The notes under the pieces were generated by a model. That model was not told the DNA's origin, did not search any database, and saw nothing but the letters and a program-made list of their open reading frames with translations. A program made the translations under genes and the position numbers. Shown here one piece after another: positions 23,101 through 33,861 of a stretch of DNA of 64,000 bases; position 1 is the first letter of the stretch, and the number at the start of each line of letters is the position of its first letter. Origin of the DNA: Turbatrix aceti (Eukaryota; Nematoda; Chromadorea; Rhabditida; Panagrolaimidae). Location of the stretch: contig OZ017767.1 of assembly GCA_963969345.1 (NCBI GenBank), positions 2,542,001-2,606,000 on the forward strand, given 5' to 3'.

Positions 23101-26100
23101 TTCTGTCACCTGTCTATTGAGAGCTACCACAGTGTTTTCTAGGAATGTGCTTGTTGTTGTTCTCCGTGCGTCAAGTCAAGTCAGAAGCCTGGGAATGGGG
23201 CAGATCTTTGGCCGTTTGCTAACACAGTGCGCAATGCCAGTTTACCGGCTTACGGATTTCTTTTCTCCTATCATGGGCAGTTATAAATATTACCCCTTCC
23301 CCCTCCTCCGCTCCCAAGTGGCTATTTATGTTTGAATTCTCATCCGCTGTAATGAGGAAGTAAAAAAATCTCTGTGCTTTGTTTCATTTTTTTCTGGTCT
23401 GGGAAGAAGAGTCCAAGTGAGTGAGAAAAAAAACAACGCTCTTGTGCCCTCTAGTATGCCTGTGCCTTCAGCAAGTTCAGCTGTTTACTGGCAGAGTTTA
23501 TTGTTCGTTCCGTTCTCTTCTCGACTGACTAACAAAGTGCTTCTTCACAGCTTGGCCTGCGCCGTTTAAAACTTCCGCTCACGTGCATGTCCGGAGGGTT
23601 TTTTTAACGATAGTTGGGGTACGAGGGAAGAATTGACAGTTGTAGGGGTATGAAATAATAAAAAGGGGAAATAAAAGTTTTTGAATTAAAAATAAAATCT
23701 TTTATCTAAAAAGAACTTCACTGCGTGCAGTGTTTGAAATACAATTAAAAATTTTTTTTATCAACCATTGAAACACAGTTATTGAGATATTTAGATTGCA
23801 AAAATGAAATAATTTTTACGTTTTTTACAATTTTTTTTCTAAATATTTACATTCCAAAAATCAGATTTTTTTTGCAAATATTTTACGACTTTTCTTTACC
23901 AGTTTATTTCAATGTTGTTTTAATATAATGTGTAAAATTTTTTATATAAATATTTTACACATTGTTTTTCACAAAAAAAAGATTACTATCAAGCGCAGTT
24001 TGTGTTTGTTTTGAAATATGGCTAAAAGTAACATTTTTGGCCAGTTTTCAGTTTTTTTCTTGTTTAAAAATGATTATCTAACACTTTATTTTTTTTAAGA
24101 CTTTTTTTATTTTGTCGTGAGATCAAAGTACAGTTTTTTACCCATAACCATTTTCCAGAACTCAACATCGGTACAGTATACCTCTCAAACTGCCAGTCAC
24201 AAGCGCTCGACGCAGAAGGGACGACGAAGAAGTCCGAGGCTATGTCCGAGGACGAAGAAGAGGACACAACCGAGGAATCTGAGATGGAAGAAGACTACCC
24301 TGACGCCAGGCGCTACGGCAACCCCAAGCAGCGATTACGGGTCGTCAGCCGGAAGAAGGTCAATCAGAAGAACATCAAATCCAAACTTTCAGCCCTCCTG
24401 CGACGCTTCAAAGCCCAGCAGGACGGCAGCGGGGGCCGTACGAGGGGTCAGCTGCCTCCAACCGAGGAAGAACTCGAGGAAATTTTCGAAGAACTCGAAA
24501 ATATTTCCGACAGTGGACCAGAACTTGAGCCGGACAAGGTATCGATCGTGAGCAATCCAAAGCCGGGTTTGCGTCCGATTTTTGGATCCAAAACCGAACT
24601 TTTGCCCCCAATCGTCGATCCTGTGCCGTCGGATGAGGAGACGGATGACCAGGATTTTAGCTCGGAGAATGAGCGTCGGGCTCTCTTTTTGTCGTCCGTG
24701 CAGATCGACGGACCCCCGCAGGCTTCAGATCAGGCGAGGAATGGCGATGAAGCGCCGTCTGCCGGACAGCGAAGGAAGCTGGTTCACTCGACGACAGCCG
24801 GATCCCTTGGCGAGCATCAAAAATATTCTGTCAGGAAAAACGCACCCGAAGGCGCTGCTTTGGCTGATGTGGTGAGTTTTTGTTTTACTTGATGGCCAAA
24901 ATTGCTAGCCGCTACAGTTATAAACAATTTTGTGTTCTTTTTCCAGATGAGCACCCTAGAAGACCCAGAATCCTTCATTGCATCCAACGTCTGGCTCGGG
25001 TCATCGGTCGACGTTCCTTGGCTCTCCAGAATCGACGTTGCAGCGTTCAAGGCTATTCGCTTCATCGATTGTCCGACTTCTGCCGATGTTCGCGCGGCTC
25101 TTTACGCTATTATCGCACGAATTCAGAAATTGTGAGTGACTTTTTAAGAGCGCAATTTAAAAAAAATAATATTTTTAATGCTTATCAAAAGAGGACCAGC
25201 AAAAACGTTTTTTATAATCAAAAATAATTATGCTGTTTTTGTCGTCGTTTTTTTTCACGAGTTTACTGATACAGTAAATGTTGTTTTTTTCTGTTTTTTT
25301 TTTATTTTTCGTTTTATGACAGCAGATTTTTGGCTTTTTGTACTAACAAAGATATTATTACAGTTTAATATTTATTTGACATTTTGGATCTTTAAAAAAA
25401 TTTTTAAATCTTTTTAGAGATTTAAAAAAATCTTTTTAAAAATTTAACATTTGAATAAAATGTTTACTTAAAAAAATCTTAGGACTTTAAAATGCTCCGA
25501 GTTTATTTATCATTTTTCAGCTGCAACACAAACTCCGTAGCCCCTCCGACAACGGTCATCGGCCTCGTAGGCGGCGATCGTCTCGTGTCCAACGTGCTCC
25601 GCGTCTACGTCGACATCCTTCAAAACAAGACCGCCCAGAACGAGTGGCTCAACTACCTCCGCTTTGCTCTCGTAACTCCCCCGGGCAGTGTAACCGGCCG
25701 AACACTCGCGCTCAACGGCGACGGCCGCGTTCTCGAGCTTCGCTGGAAGGCGCTGACCCGCATAAATTCCACCGATCCCGAGGCCCTCGAGGAATGTCTC
25801 GCATCCTGTGCTGGGCGCAGTGTTAACCTGCCCATCGGAGAGGTCATGCTGCAGTTCGCCAAGTCTGAAGCCATTCCGGATGAGTCGGGCAGCCAGGTTT
25901 TCATTCCGTTTGTTTCGGAAATTCACCTGGGAAACCTCGAAGAACTCAACTCGCCCAGTGCTTCGGCGGGCGACGATGATTTCGGAGGGATCGGGTTTTC
26001 GGCTGGTCCTGGAAGCGGAGCCGGAGGTGCTGGATCGAATGGACAGGGTTCGCCGCCGAATTCTCCACAAATGGCAAAGTTAGTTTTAAAAAAAAAATAC

Positions 26101-26922
26101 GGCAATATTTGTTTGTTTGCAATATTTATTTGTACGATCAGTTATTTTTTTATTAAAAAGATTGAAATTTTTTATCCAGTTTTTTATATTTTTTGAAAGA
26201 ATTTTTAAATTGTATCATTTTAGAAGTCACTTTTTATCAAAGAATTGTTATCTTTCGATTTCCAGTTTTTTTATAAAAAAATTTTTTTCAGGGGCTCAAA
26301 CGACGGTCAGGAACTGCAACTCGAGTACTGGACGACATCAAACGGCCAAGACGCGACCTCGACCGCTCCGTCGTTTTCAGCCTACGGCGCCGGTGGTGGC
26401 ACCAGCGATCGCTCCCAACAACAGTCCGGTCAGAGTCCCCAGGTATCAAAGCAGTCCACGGGGGGAAAATACTCGCTCAAGGCATCCGTACGCTCGATGT
26501 CGATCGCGCGAGAACCGACGTCGTCTCTCATGTCGATGCTCTTCGTCAAGGAAAGTCGCAAGGACAAAGTGCTCCAGAATCTTCAAAAACTCGGTCGCAA
26601 GACCAAATCCCGGACATCGGATACTTCGTCGCCGAGCAATCTCAATTCTCAGTCACGGGTCGTCAGCAGCGTGAGTCGGATGGTCTGCAGTGCCATCGGA
26701 AAGCACAGTCCCCTGGATGGTGAGTTGAATTTTATTAAAAGACAAAAATTTGATTAATAAATATAAACATTGTTCGTTTTTCCAGTTTCAATCGATGGAA
26801 TCACCTGGAGCGGCGTCCGTTTCTTCCAGGTCACGGCGCAGTGGCAGACGCACGTCAAGTTCTTCCCTGTCTGCATGCCAACGACGCCGCCAGTGTCATC
26901 TGTACCGACTTCTTCGAGATAA
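20185..26922 (+). CDS. pacs-1: PACS (phosphofurin acidic cluster sorting protein) homologue
   Basis: Exons 20185-20923, 24159-24871, 24947-25131, 25521-26078, 26292-26719, 26786-26922. All five introns are GT-AG and phase-consistent, giving 919 residues, close to vertebrate PACS-1/2. PACS proteins link acidic-cluster cargo to adaptor and coat proteins in trans-Golgi/endosome traffic. The His/Gln-rich N-terminus is followed by the cargo(furin)-binding region (about residues 95-260: [59 protein letters not shown]). Next come an acidic Ser/Glu cluster ([18 protein letters not shown]), a middle region with [14 protein letters not shown] and SDSGPELE, and the conserved C-terminal region starting in exon 3 and closing with [15 protein letters not shown] and [12 protein letters not shown]. 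The 3.2 kb first intron is much longer than the others (75-389 nt). Family assignment is firm; one-to-one orthology with C. elegans pacs-1 is inference. Confidence 0.93.
20924..24158 (+). other. Long first intron of the PACS gene
   Basis: 3,235 nt, phase 1, joining the cargo-binding exon directly to the exon starting [10 protein letters not shown]. It is full of plus-strand CAGTT-plus-T/A motifs (about 20, against about 3 AACTG by eye). A local duplication near 22258-22330 repeats TTTTTTACGTTGAGTCTTTG. It contains no supported internal gene. Confidence 0.7.
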
Positions 26923-27568
26923 AAGAACCACAACTGCCTGCCCAAATTTGACGTACAATTTTTTTTAAACCGGGGTACGCTGTGCTCTTGCTCCGTGTTT
27001 TTTTGATTTACATTTTTTGCTAATTATTTTTGTTGCCCATCATTTTTCCTTCCTTCCTTCCTTCATTCTGTTTCTTTTGTTTCTAAGATATGAGATTTGT
27101 CAAAAAAGCATTCAAACGTGTTGTTATGTATACCCTATGCCACTATGCAGGTATTATGTATTCACGACTCTTACAAATTCATGAATAAAAGTCACAATGA
27201 ACGATCGAACTTTAAATGTCACAATACAATGACTGAAACAGTGAAAAACCTTTCAAACGTAATTGTCCATAACAAATGTTATAAAAAAATAGTGGATGAC
27301 AGAAACCCAGTTATCAAACTTTTAAGTTAAAACAAATTTCGAACAGTTTTGTTGTGTTTAGGTTAACAACTGTAACGGCGTTTTTTATCGACGAAAAAAT
27401 TTTTCGTGTGTTCAACATTTTTTTGTCGCCGCGAATCTTTTTCATACGTGTTTAGCATTTTACCTACTTTTTGTCATACATAAATCAAAGAAAATTTATT
27501 CAACATTGTCCAATACACGAATTATTTTGTATTACATATTTATTATTTTGTATATTTCAATAAAAGGC
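26923..27568. other. Spacer between convergent genes
   Basis: 3' ends of the PACS gene (+) and the acid phosphatase gene (-) meet here. AATAAA near 27183 on the plus strand and TTTATT at 27539-27544 (AATAAA on minus) are candidate polyadenylation signals. No gene. Confidence 0.55.
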
Positions 27569-29194
27569 TTATTTTTCAAACGTGGCACTATCAGTGTTCA
27601 TACGAGGAGGGAATGCCATAATGAGTACCACAACGAGCATCAGGAAGACAAGGACTGAAAATTAATATTATACCGTTAATATTTTCAAAAAACAGTGTAT
27701 AAGTCAACAAACTTACATAAAAGTACCGGTTCACAGAAATTCGAATTCTCGTGATGAATCCAACCGTTTACACGAGTACTCCGAGATATTGCAGCCTGGC
27801 ATTCCTCATCCCAATTTTTGGAAATCATAAAAGTCGAAATTTCGTTCAGACGATCCAGATCACAGGGATTTGGACAGTTCGGGATGTCCATGGTAACGAT
27901 GTTTGCAGTGTCAGTTTCATTTTTGTAAACTAGGTTTACAAAAAATTGACCATCAATTTTGTGAAGTTCGATGAAGACTGCGGTTGCGAACTTTGCGTGA
28001 GTCTCGAGAGTAATGCCAAACGCCGAAAGTATTGCAAAAATCGAAGTGTCGTGCTGAAACTTTTGAAAACGTAATAAAAAAATTTTAAAAAAATGTTAAA
28101 AATATATTACCGCTGAGTAAGCGTAAAACTTGAGGTTATTATTAACATTTCGTGTTTTCCAGTTTATACGATCAAGTATGTCTTGAAAAAGATTGCCTCC
28201 CCGAAGTCTCTTGAGCAGTGTGGTATGCAAGTAGAATTTAGAACGGAGGTCATAGAGTCGCCGGATCTCTTTCAAAACAGTCTCATTGACCCAGGAAGGA
28301 GGTTTGTGTTCCTCTGGATGACATGATATACTGTTCAACGGATCAAACAGGAGACCAATGTTTTTGAGGGGCAAAGGGATCGGCAATAGTCCTCCTTTTT
28401 TGGCGAGAAATGTCAGAAATTCCCGATTTTCAGCCTCGATCGCCTTGATTTCAGGTAAGGTTTCGTAAACCATGTTTTCCTCTGCATCAGCAGCCGGGCA
28501 CTGTGCGTGAGGATACAGAATCTGGAAGTATAATAAATAAAAAAACTGTGAAGTATAATTTAAAAAAAAATAAAAAAAACTGCAGTAACCAGTAGAGAGA
28601 GGACGCAAAATGGAAGAGCTTTTCACTGGAATTAAAATGCATAACAAGTTTAATATTACCTTATCATCAGCAGCGGAAGTTGTATGAATAGGAACCGGCA
28701 AAAATGGAGGCTTTGAATAGTCAAAAAGCCCGGCCATCACCGACTGGGCCGAAGCCAGGGTACGGTTGTAATCTGTACTTCGAACGTAAATCTGCAAAAG
28801 AATTACAAAATATACCGTAACCCAAACAAAATTTTTGTAACCTCGGTTGGGTTGTATTTTGCAGACAAAAAGTCGCCGTAACGCTGCCGAATAATTTTTC
28901 CAAGGTTGTACTCCTGTTCTGCTCCGAGTTCCGTCAGCTCGCCAAGGCCAAGATTCCACGTGGATTCTGTGTTGACGTCATCGGATGGAATTGTGACGTA
29001 CGGAGTTCGATCGCCGTGTCTCCAGATCTGAAATTATTACTACATAAATACATATTTCATAAAAACTGTAGTCCGAAATTAAAACTAACCGCGTGCACAA
29101 GTTGAAGAGTAGAGGTATCCAAAGTCGGGTTGCATGCGACGTAGGCTGATAGCGTTGCCCAGAAGCAAAGAAGGACGAGACGAGACAGCAGCAT
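27569..29194 (-). CDS. Membrane-anchored histidine acid phosphatase
   Basis: Exons (minus strand) 29194-29090, 29027-28842, 28791-28660, 28521-28111, 28053-27717, 27654-27569. Every junction keeps phase, giving 418 residues, the usual length. Histidine acid phosphatases hydrolyse phosphomonoesters in lysosomes or extracellular space through a phospho-histidine intermediate. A signal peptide (MLLSRLVLLCFWATLSA) starts the protein. The catalytic RHGDRTP motif is at residues 38-44, RSTDYNRT follows in exon 3, and the HD dyad (catalytic acid) opens exon 5 at about residue 279. A hydrophobic segment (LLFLVFLMLVVVLIMAF) near the C-terminus makes it a type I membrane protein like lysosomal acid phosphatase ACP2 and many nematode PHO proteins. 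A minus-strand AATAAA lies about 25 nt past the stop. Complete and apparently functional. Confidence 0.93.
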
Positions 29195-29907
29195 GATGCG
29201 GAAGCTGCGTCACATCAACTAAATAAAAAAAATTCTGGACAAAACACGAAACTGCCAGACCGAAAATGAAAAATGTAAAAAAAATATGTAAATGACAGCC
29301 GAACTGCTTCAAAAATTGTTGTGTTGTCAAAAAAATGGTTTAAAAAAATTTTTAAATTCGAAACTGCCGAACTGTGTGAGTATTTGAATTTTCAAATTTT
29401 CAAAAAAGTCTGTCGACGTGTGTTATCAAAAAACTGCTGATAACTGTTCTCAGTTTTCTTTGATATCTGATATCTGTCATGTCGATATCGTCGACAAATC
29501 ATTCAGTTAGCCTGGCAGGATGGATTCATTCATTTCAATGGAGTGGTTGGAAATCATGCAACGAAGATTGACACTGACCGAAATGTTGTCAAAATGATTT
29601 TTTTGCAGATGTGTTATACTTTCTGGATGCTGCCGTTGATTTCGGAGCTCTTCCCAAATCATTAAAAAAACTTACAATCGCCGTACATTAAAAAAATTTT
29701 TTTTACATTTTTTTTGACCGTCAAATCAAAAAAAAATTTTGATTTGAAATTCTTGGATCTAACTGCGTTGGCGTTTAATCCTTGAAATTCAGGAAACTTG
29801 TTTTTCAATTTTCTGAACGAATCAAACTTTGCTTTCCTTGGCTGATTCAAAGTTTGATTCCTTTTTGTCTGGCATTTTGTAAGAATTGTAATTGTAGTCA
29901 GTCAAAA
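29195..29907. other. Divergent intergenic region
   Basis: Spacer between the divergently transcribed phosphatase (-) and the helical-repeat gene (+). It should hold both promoters. AACTG motifs dominate on the plus strand; no specific site recognised. Confidence 0.45.
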
Positions 29908-30811
29908 ATGGACGCTCCAGTGGGCGCCATCCAGACAAAATCGGTCATAACTCTCTGCATTTTGGAGTCTCCTTGGCTTGCTGAGTGCTATTTTGATAGC
30001 ATCAACAGCCTCCTATTTGAGCCCATCGATGTCCCTGGAGTTCGTCGAATGCTTTTCAAACCTATCGATTCGTGGGACATGAAAAAATACGCCATTCGCG
30101 GTCTTCTTAGCATTTTGTCCCTCGTAGAAAAAACGCGTCAGACCGATGCTCTTCTGGCTCAAAATCATAACCGGGAGACATCAGGAAATCGTATGTTTTT
30201 TTTAAATTATAAAAACTGACCGTGATTAGGATTTTTATAGATTCGAAGTACAAATATCCCGTTCTGACAAAATCTATCAACGGCATTTTTCGTCTCAAGA
30301 CCCCGAAACTTGCTCAGAAATACAAAAAAAAACGTGGAGAATGCTCTGTCTGAGCAAATCGACGTCGAAGGAGTCAGGAGCCTGTTGCTCAACTCAGAAA
30401 CATCGCAGGAGACAAAAGACGCCGCGCTGCTTGGTCTGCTCAACGTTCTGATCGCCAAGGAGGACGTCAAATGGAAGAGAACATTGAGAGAGCGCCAAAT
30501 ACATGCAGAAGCAATGGCAGATCGTGAGTTTTTGGTATTTAGCATGATAATATTTTTAAAAACATGACTAACTTTTAGTGCAGCTAGATCATCCCCGGTT
30601 GTTGTGCAGAAAAACTGTGCGAATCATCCATTGTGGTCTTCTCTTCTGCCCCCCCCCCCCAAATAATTTGTCATCCCAAAAAATAGCCGACGAAATGAAT
30701 TTGACCTTTCGACTTGCTCTTCACGAGACTCCTCAAGGATATCACCTCCATCGACGAGTCAAATGCTTCTCTGTATATTTCACTGCACAATACAAATGTT
30801 TTTGCACATAA
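29908..30811 (+). CDS. Uncharacterised two-unit helical protein with an A9 frame break
   Basis: Exon 1 is 29908-30190, exon 2 30241-30523 and exon 3 30579-30811, with GT-AG introns of 50 and 55 nt. Exon 1 contains a unit reading LLFEPIDVPGVRRMLFKP, then YAIRGLLSILSLVEK. Exon 2 contains a related unit, ALSEQIDVEGVRSLLLN, then AALLGLLNVLIAKEDVK. The two units look like an internal duplication of a short alpha-helical (armadillo-like) module. In exon 2 the frame entering from exon 1 ends at a TGA soon after the A9 tract 30324-30332; one A fewer would join it to the frame encoding the second unit, for about 265 residues in total. This is either a homopolymer error in the assembly or a true lesion. 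Exon 3 (Cys-rich, with a C11 run) is the least certain part. I do not recognise the family. Confidence 0.55.
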
Positions 30812-30920
30812 CGTTATTTATTTTAATTAAAATTCAAAAAAACACAATCGACAAAAAAATTCACCCGAAAAAAATCACAGCACAACCCGGACAATTTTAG
30901 AAAATGCAAAAACCCGATTG

Positions 30921-31979
30921 CTAGTCATTGATGACAGAAAACCCGCTATCATTGAAGCCAATCTTGATCGGACGACTGATTGGTTGCTGCAAAAACATTT
31001 TTGTCCAAATTCTCACCCAAACAAAAGAAAACAAACCAGAAACTTGTCGACGAACATGAGCATGGCGCTCTCCGATCCCTCCGCCAGGTAGAGGTAGTTT
31101 CCCTCGCCTCCCCGAAGCCAGGACACGCCCAACGAGTGGTAAAACGTCGAATCGTACCTGATAATGTGGCTCGTGATGATGATCGGCAGGCGGCGTTGCG
31201 TAGAGATCAGGTTTATCATGTAGTAGAAATCCTTGATTTGCCGGGCCGCATCTGAGCCATCCGGGATGATGTTGCTCAGGTTGTCGATGACGAGCAGCGA
31301 TGCGACCTTGTTCTTGGTTAATTTCTGGAAAAAGAGAAAACTGAACGGGACCAGCGACCGTGGAACATTCGTTTTAAGAACCACGGAACGGTACATTGGT
31401 GATACGATAGAAGAAAATCTTTCGCTTCGAGAACCAAACAAAAAATAACAAAAAAACTGTTTCAGAGGTAATTTTCAGAAGTAACAATCGTAAAAAACTA
31501 AAGAAAACTGGTCCAAACCTGGAAAGCTTTCATTTCAAACCCACCGAAAAATTTCTCAAAAACTCGAAAAAATCGTGGTCATCTTCGACGGCAACGAGTA
31601 CAGCGCGTCGAAGCAGATCCCGCGCTTTCTGAAAAAAACTTTATAAAAATTATTTTTAAAAAAAACTGCATACCTTCTCGCTGGTTTTAAATCGTAAAAG
31701 TTGCAAAAGCCGCTTGGCAGGAGCTGTCATGCCAAAAGCGACGTAGTAAACCACCGAGTCAGGATAGTATAACAGGTGGTTGACAACAATGGCCAGAACG
31801 AGCTCTGTTTTTCCGGAGAGCGAAGGACCCATGATTTGGAGAATCGACGCGTCGCACTTTTCCCGCAGCTCCGAATCTATGGATCTGATACCTGTTCGGA
31901 GGGAAATTGGCTGGATGGAACAGAGACGCTGCAACCATTCGTAGCCGTTCTCGCTCGTGAACGAGTGATTGAGTGCCAT
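30921..31979 (-). CDS. RecA-fold RAD51-paralogue, XRCC2-like
   Basis: Exons (minus strand) 31979-31674, 31628-31545, 31324-31037, 30986-30921, all phase 0, giving 247 residues (human XRCC2 is 280). RAD51 paralogues act in homologous recombination, loading or remodelling RAD51 filaments. The N-terminus carries a helix like XRCC2's (NGYEWLQRLCS against GTELLARLEG). Walker A is GPSLSGKT at residues 51-58, preceded by ILQIM; the following strand is SVVYYVAF. Walker B is SLLVIDN at about 139-145, followed by a long helix and the strand PIIITSHII. The C-terminal strand GFSVIND resembles XRCC2's ending. Intron 2 (31544-31325, 220 nt) is the longest; an alternative small exon inside it cannot be excluded. 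The RecA fold is firm; the subfamily is a motif-level call. It is convergent with the gene at 29908-30811, only 109 bp away. Confidence 0.75.
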
Positions 31980-32185
31980 GATTTTCAGGGTTTTTGGAGG
32001 AGAAGAGATCGGGTTGTGGGGGAGAAGAACATGGTGGGTTTGGTTAACTGAACATAAAAATCGTTTGTTCAGTTTTAAAAAAAAACTGAAATAAACCGTG
32101 TGCAAACGCGAAAAAATGACTTTATAGTGATATTCAAAGTTGCAAAATAAATAGAAAAACTGATATTCTATGTTGTAATCATCAG

Positions 32186-32568
32186 TAGGGTTCCCCGGGG
32201 AGCTCCCCGCGGGGAGCCCCCCGTATTCCCCCCCCGCAACGGTTTCTCCCCCGTGAAATTCCCCGTTCTACTCCCCGTGAACATCTCCTCCCCGTGAACT
32301 TATATCCCTCCATTGACAAATTTTACTCCGGGATAAACTTGAACACGGATTTTGAAAACAAAAAACAGCGCAACATGCGTGCAATGCGCAGCGCGCGTGG
32401 GCTTCTAACTGTTTTTGGAAAACTACCTCCCCCGTAACCCCCGTAATCCCCCGTATCCCCCCCCGCAACGGTTTCTCCCCCGTGAAATTCCCCGTTCTAC
32501 TCCCCGTGAAGATTTCCCCCCCGTATATCCCCCCCCGCAATTTAAACGGGGGGGGGGTGGGAACCCTA
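32186..32568. mobile_element. C/G-rich hAT-like MITE with 8-bp target duplication
   Basis: The ends are TAGGGTTCCC and GGGAACCCTA. Direct repeats ATCATCAG flank it exactly (32178-32185 and 32569-32576). An 8-bp duplication and TAGGG-type termini are characteristic of hAT-superfamily elements. The 383-bp interior is made of C-rich blocks; a block reading CCCCGCAACGGTTTCTCCCC then GTGAAATTCCCCGTTCTACT occurs twice (about 32230 and 32460). Noncoding. Composition is unlike anything else in the window. Confidence 0.85.
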
Positions 32569-32753
32569 ATCATCAGGCGTCGATTAACTAACAAAGCAAA
32601 AATAAACTGAGCAACAATTAAGAATTTTAAATCCAAAAACCCTGTTTTTCAAAAAAAAAATTTGAAAGTACATAACTCGCAAAAGTTGTAAGCGTCAACC
32701 AGTCCCCCGTGCTGCCGTCTGCCCTGCAGCATGCGGGCCACGTCGCATGACAA

Positions 32754-33855
32754 CACTATGCGTACGACTCCCGACACGAAAGTTGTGCGGGCTTTTTTGC
32801 GTTTTTTTTGAAAGTGATGTCTGTTTGCCGGCATTTTTCGTGTATTCATAGTTATTTCTTAGTTTTGGCCCTTTCCAATGTTATTAAGCACAGTCTGACG
32901 AGTCTAGCCGTTTTTTAGCTGAGTTGATAGCTTTACTGCAAAGCTCAGTACAGCGCTTCAAAAACATCAATTTTTTTTATGCATTTTCAATCATTCTGGA
33001 TCCAAAAGTGAACGATTTTGAGTTTTCTCAACACTCCGACCTCAGACCTACTCTACACTCGGTGGGAAAACCAAAACTGGCATGAAAGCTTCCACCGTTT
33101 TTATACAGTAGCCGATTATAATCTAACGGTTTTGACCCACTTCGTCGATTTTGCTGAAACAAAGCGATTTTGTGCCAAATGCACTCCGGTAGACTAATTT
33201 GGACTCGCTGATGTCAAAAAACACAAAAACAAGTTACCATTTCGACGTTCAACCTTTGTAGGCCGTGTGGATTTTGGCGTCTATAAAACAATAGGTAACA
33301 GTACGCGCGCTTAGTGTTCCCCGTTCTACCGTTTGTGTCCTTCGTATTTAGGCATCTATAATGTGCGAAATATTGCTTGTTTTTGTGTTTTTTGACATCA
33401 GCGAGTCCAAATTAGTCTACCGGAGTGCATTTGGCACAAAATCGCTTTGTTTCAGCAAAATCGACGAAGTGGGTCAAATCCGTTAGATTATAATCGGCTA
33501 CTGTATAAAAACGGTGGAAGCTTTCATGCCAGTTTTGGTTTTCCCACCGAGTGTAGAGTAGGTCTGAGGTCGGAGTGTTGAGAAAACTCAAAATCGTTCA
33601 CTTTTGGATCCAGAATGATTGAAAATGCATAAAAAAAAATGATGTTTTTGAAGCGATGTACTGAGCTTTGCAGTAAAGCTATCAACTCAGCTGAAAAACG
33701 GCTAGACTCGTCAGACTGAGCTTAATAACGTTGGAAAGGGCCAAAACTAAGAAATAACTATGAATACACGAAAAATGCCGGCAAACAGACATCACTTTCA
33801 AAAAAAACGCAAAAAAGCCCGCACAACTTTCGTGTCGGGAGTCGTACGCATAGTG
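32754..33855. mobile_element. Fold-back element with CACTATGCGTACGACTCCCG ends
   Basis: Arms of about 485 bp (32754-33237 and about 33375-33855) flank a loop of about 135 bp. The arms are nearly identical. The ends are CACTATGCG and CGCATAGTG. A 6-bp direct repeat TGACAA flanks it exactly (32748-32753 and 33856-33861). No transposase; superfamily unassigned because 6 bp is not a standard duplication length for the common families. Confidence 0.85.
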
Positions 33856-33861
33856 TGACAA

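Noticed and set aside
31455..31463. CTGTTTCAG resembling the core upstream motif of C. elegans piRNA genes
   Set aside because: A single occurrence in the window that also fits a chance match; the frequent polar motif here is CAGTT plus an A/T run, which is a different word.
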